From assembly GCA_947475205.1 (NCBI GenBank), contig CANJNG010000029.1:1-34202 (forward strand): a stretch of 34,202 nucleotides of DNA, read 5' to 3'. Made by a program: the position numbers and the translations under genes. This document shows, piece after piece, positions 32,637 through 34,202 of the stretch. Under the pieces are notes generated by a model that saw only the letters and a list, made by a program, of their open reading frames with translations, made no database searches and had not been told where the DNA came from. The stretch comes from Bacteroidota bacterium (GTDB taxonomy: Bacteria; Bacteroidota; Bacteroidia; JAIBAJ01). Every line of letters begins with the position of its first letter. Position 1 is the stretch's first letter.

Positions 32637-33986
32637 TTAATTGATAATTACTATTTGATTCACACTACTCTTCTCATTCCTCACCCTTACATTATAAACT
32701 CCCACAGGAGCATTACCTATATGAATAGTATGCTGGGTGGCATTGGAAACAGAGGAAGTATACACCACTTGGCCTAGGGTGTTGAACACCTCTACTTGGT
32801 AAGTGGCGGTGGTGGGGAGTTCGAGGGTGAATTGGCCGGTGGTGGGGTTGGGAAATAAACCAACAGCCTCAGCCGATAGAGCATTCACACCCACAAGTGT
32901 ATGGAAGTAATAATGAGTGCTATCGCCATATTCTACAGCAGTTCCGGCATTGTTATAGCTTTGGCTAGAGTGGCCTATTGTGAAATTATTAACATCAAAC
33001 GAATCATATTCTTGATTTGAATTTACATAGTTTGTGCCATCCCAGTTTTGCGAAGATTGACTTGTTTGATTGCCGTTGGCATCGAAGGTGAAAGTACCTA
33101 GGCCACTATTGCCCCAAGCAGTTCCGTCCCAACTTTCTGAGATGTAAGAACCTTGGGTATTAGAGCCGTTGTAAGTAACGGTTGATTGCATATAATTTCC
33201 CCAAGCGGTTCCACTCCAAGTTTGGTAAATAAGTGTTAGCGGGAAATTGGCGGCATTGTATGTATATGAAAATTGATATGAATTTACTAATGCCGTTCCG
33301 TTCCATTCTTGGCTCACACCAGTAAGTTGGTTATGGTTTGCATCATAAGTGTAAACATCATAATAAGTATCTTCCCAAGCTGTGCCTGTCCAGGTTTGGA
33401 ATAATTCGGTGAGTTGGTTATTATTCACATCATAGGTAAAAGCAGATTTAAAGTTATCATCCCAAGCTGAGCCATTCCAGTCTTGGTTTAAGTGGGTTAT
33501 AATGTTGTTAGAAGCATCATAGGTTTTTGTATTTATGTAGCTATTTGTCCAAGCCAATCCATTCCAATATTGAAAAACCTCAGTAAGTCGATTATTGTTT
33601 GCATCATAAGTGTAGGTAAGCTCGCCACTGTGTGACCAAGTGCCACTAATCCAAGAGTAGACTGACGAACTCAAGAGGTTTGAATTTGCATCATACACTA
33701 AATCTGCATCTTTAGAAATTAGCCCCCAACCTATGTTCAGCGGGTTAGTGCTTAAGGTATCCCATTGCCAATGGTAAATGCTATCGTTTTCTTGAAGAAT
33801 AGTTTCGGTTTGAGCTACGTTGAAAGATGCAGCAGCCTTGGTTAGGATAGCGGTATGGATGTTGCCATTTTTCACCTCCCACAAATGTGCGGGTTTAGCG
33901 TTAGTGTGATTGGTTAGCAATTGGCCCTTGATTGCCGAGGCATTCATAGCGAAAGCCATGGCAGAGATGAGTAATGTTTTTGTCAT
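32637..33986 (-). CDS. T9SS-secreted protein with eight 29-residue repeats
   Basis: 449 aa. Signal peptide (TKTLLISAMAFAMNASAIKG). From about residue 122 there are eight repeats of 29 residues (87 bp), consensus TYDANNNQLTxxxQxWxGTAWxNSYxxxY; the last two drift. The pattern (Tyr-Asp, Asn-rich turn, Trp-Gly-Ala-Trp) is a Bacteroidota cousin of YD repeats. The C-terminus is a T9SS type A sorting domain (LFPNPTTGQFTLELPTTATY, FNTLGQVVYTSSV, GNAPVGVYNVRVRNEKSS). Secreted or surface anchored, function unknown. The sorting-domain DNA is nearly identical to the pseudogene fragment at 30359 and close to the gene at 31154. Confidence 0.88.
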   Translation of the reverse strand: MTKTLLISAMAFAMNASAIKGQLLTNHTNAKPAHLWEVKNGNIHTAILTKAAASFNVAQTETILQENDSIYHWQWDTLSTNPLNIGWGLISKDADLVYDANSNLLSSSVYSWISGTWSHSGELTYTYDANNNRLTEVFQYWNGLAWTNSYINTKTYDASNNIITHLNQDWNGSAWDDNFKSAFTYDVNNNQLTELFQTWTGTAWEDTYYDVYTYDANHNQLTGVSQEWNGTALVNSYQFSYTYNAANFPLTLIYQTWSGTAWGNYMQSTVTYNGSNTQGSYISESWDGTAWGNSGLGTFTFDANGNQTSQSSQNWDGTNYVNSNQEYDSFDVNNFTIGHSSQSYNNAGTAVEYGDSTHYYFHTLVGVNALSAEAVGLFPNPTTGQFTLELPTTATYQVEVFNTLGQVVYTSSVSNATQHTIHIGNAPVGVYNVRVRNEKSSVNQIVIIN

Positions 33987-34052
33987 TTTGTTTGATTTTT
34001 GGTTGCCTACTCTATTTCCCCTTTTCGGCTATCGGGGGTTTTGTTATTTGGA

Positions 34053-34092
34053 TAAAAAAAAGCGGACGTAACTCAGAGAGGTACGCCCGCTT
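34053..34092 (-). terminator. Terminator of a minus-strand gene entering from the right
   Basis: Stem AAGCGGGCGTA with TACGTCCGCTT (one mismatch, 34060-34070 with 34082-34092), followed on minus by eight T. It begins 22 bases after the stop of the partial gene at the border. Confidence 0.8.
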
Positions 34093-34114
34093 AATTGATT
34101 GTTGATATTCCTTT

Positions 34115-34202
34115 TTATAAAAGGTTAAAGGGTGATTGGGATTCTATTGAATGGGCAATAGTAGGCTTAAACTCGATTCGGTTACGGCTTAGTCCACAAT
34201 TA
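34115..34202 (-). CDS. C-terminal end of a gene cut by the window border
   Basis: Only one minus-strand frame is open through the border. It encodes 28 residues (NCGLSRNRIEFKPTIAHSIE, then SQSPFNLL) ending in TAA, 22 bases before a strong terminator. Too short to identify; the terminator is the main reason to believe that a gene ends here. Confidence 0.4.
   Translation of the reverse strand, partial: NCGLSRNRIEFKPTIAHSIESQSPFNLL

Overview
The window is chromosomal DNA from a member of the Bacteroidota, probably a Chitinophagales- or Sphingobacteriales-like organism rather than a Bacteroidales gut species. This is inferred from several sequence traits. Promoter -7 boxes of the form TAnnTTTG or TAnnTTCG lie 8-31 bases before many starts. 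There are type IX secretion (T9SS) C-terminal sorting domains, and small families I know mainly from this phylum (DUF5606, an HYC/CC/PP-type small protein beside a TonB receptor, a GldM-C-like domain). TTG starts are frequent. No tRNA, rRNA, transposase, integrase or CRISPR array was seen.

Layout. Bases 1-5590 (minus) are the N-terminal 1,863 codons of a giant secreted Ig-repeat protein whose C-terminus lies outside the window. It carries six exact-length 258-bp repeats. A 957-bp intergenic region follows, with an array of 42-bp palindromic repeats. Next, on plus, come a SAM methyltransferase, alaS, (minus) a DUF445 membrane protein, a DUF3467 protein, and a fatty-acid/shikimate group: FadI-like thiolase, aroE, and an acyl-CoA dehydrogenase fused to an SCP2 domain. 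A second, unrelated 42-bp palindromic array lies at 15.5-15.9 kb.

From 15.97 to 26.1 kb everything is on minus: an M28 peptidase, a collagen-like secreted protein, glpD, an M3 oligopeptidase, DUF5606, then a TonB-dependent receptor paired with the HYC/CC/PP-type protein. A plus-strand DedA gene follows. The gap at 26.84-27.23 kb holds a REP-like palindrome, then four hexamers at 10-11 bp spacing (Pho-box-like), a perfect -7 box and a strong terminator. Together these look like a regulated small-RNA gene of about 90 nt, and this is my strongest candidate for something undescribed.

The last section (27.2-34.2 kb, minus) holds cysC, thiL, an orphan parallel beta-helix lipoprotein, and a cluster around T9SS cargo. 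The cluster is a decayed sorting-domain fragment, a small GldM-C-like lipoprotein, and two repeat proteins that share almost the same sorting domain and are each followed by a related long hairpin. The edge of one more minus-strand gene is visible at the right border.

Functionally this is mostly core metabolism (translation, beta-oxidation, shikimate, glycerol-3-phosphate, thiamine, sulfate activation) interspersed with cell-surface and secreted proteins. Intergenic regions are unusually rich in short palindromic or tandem repeats.
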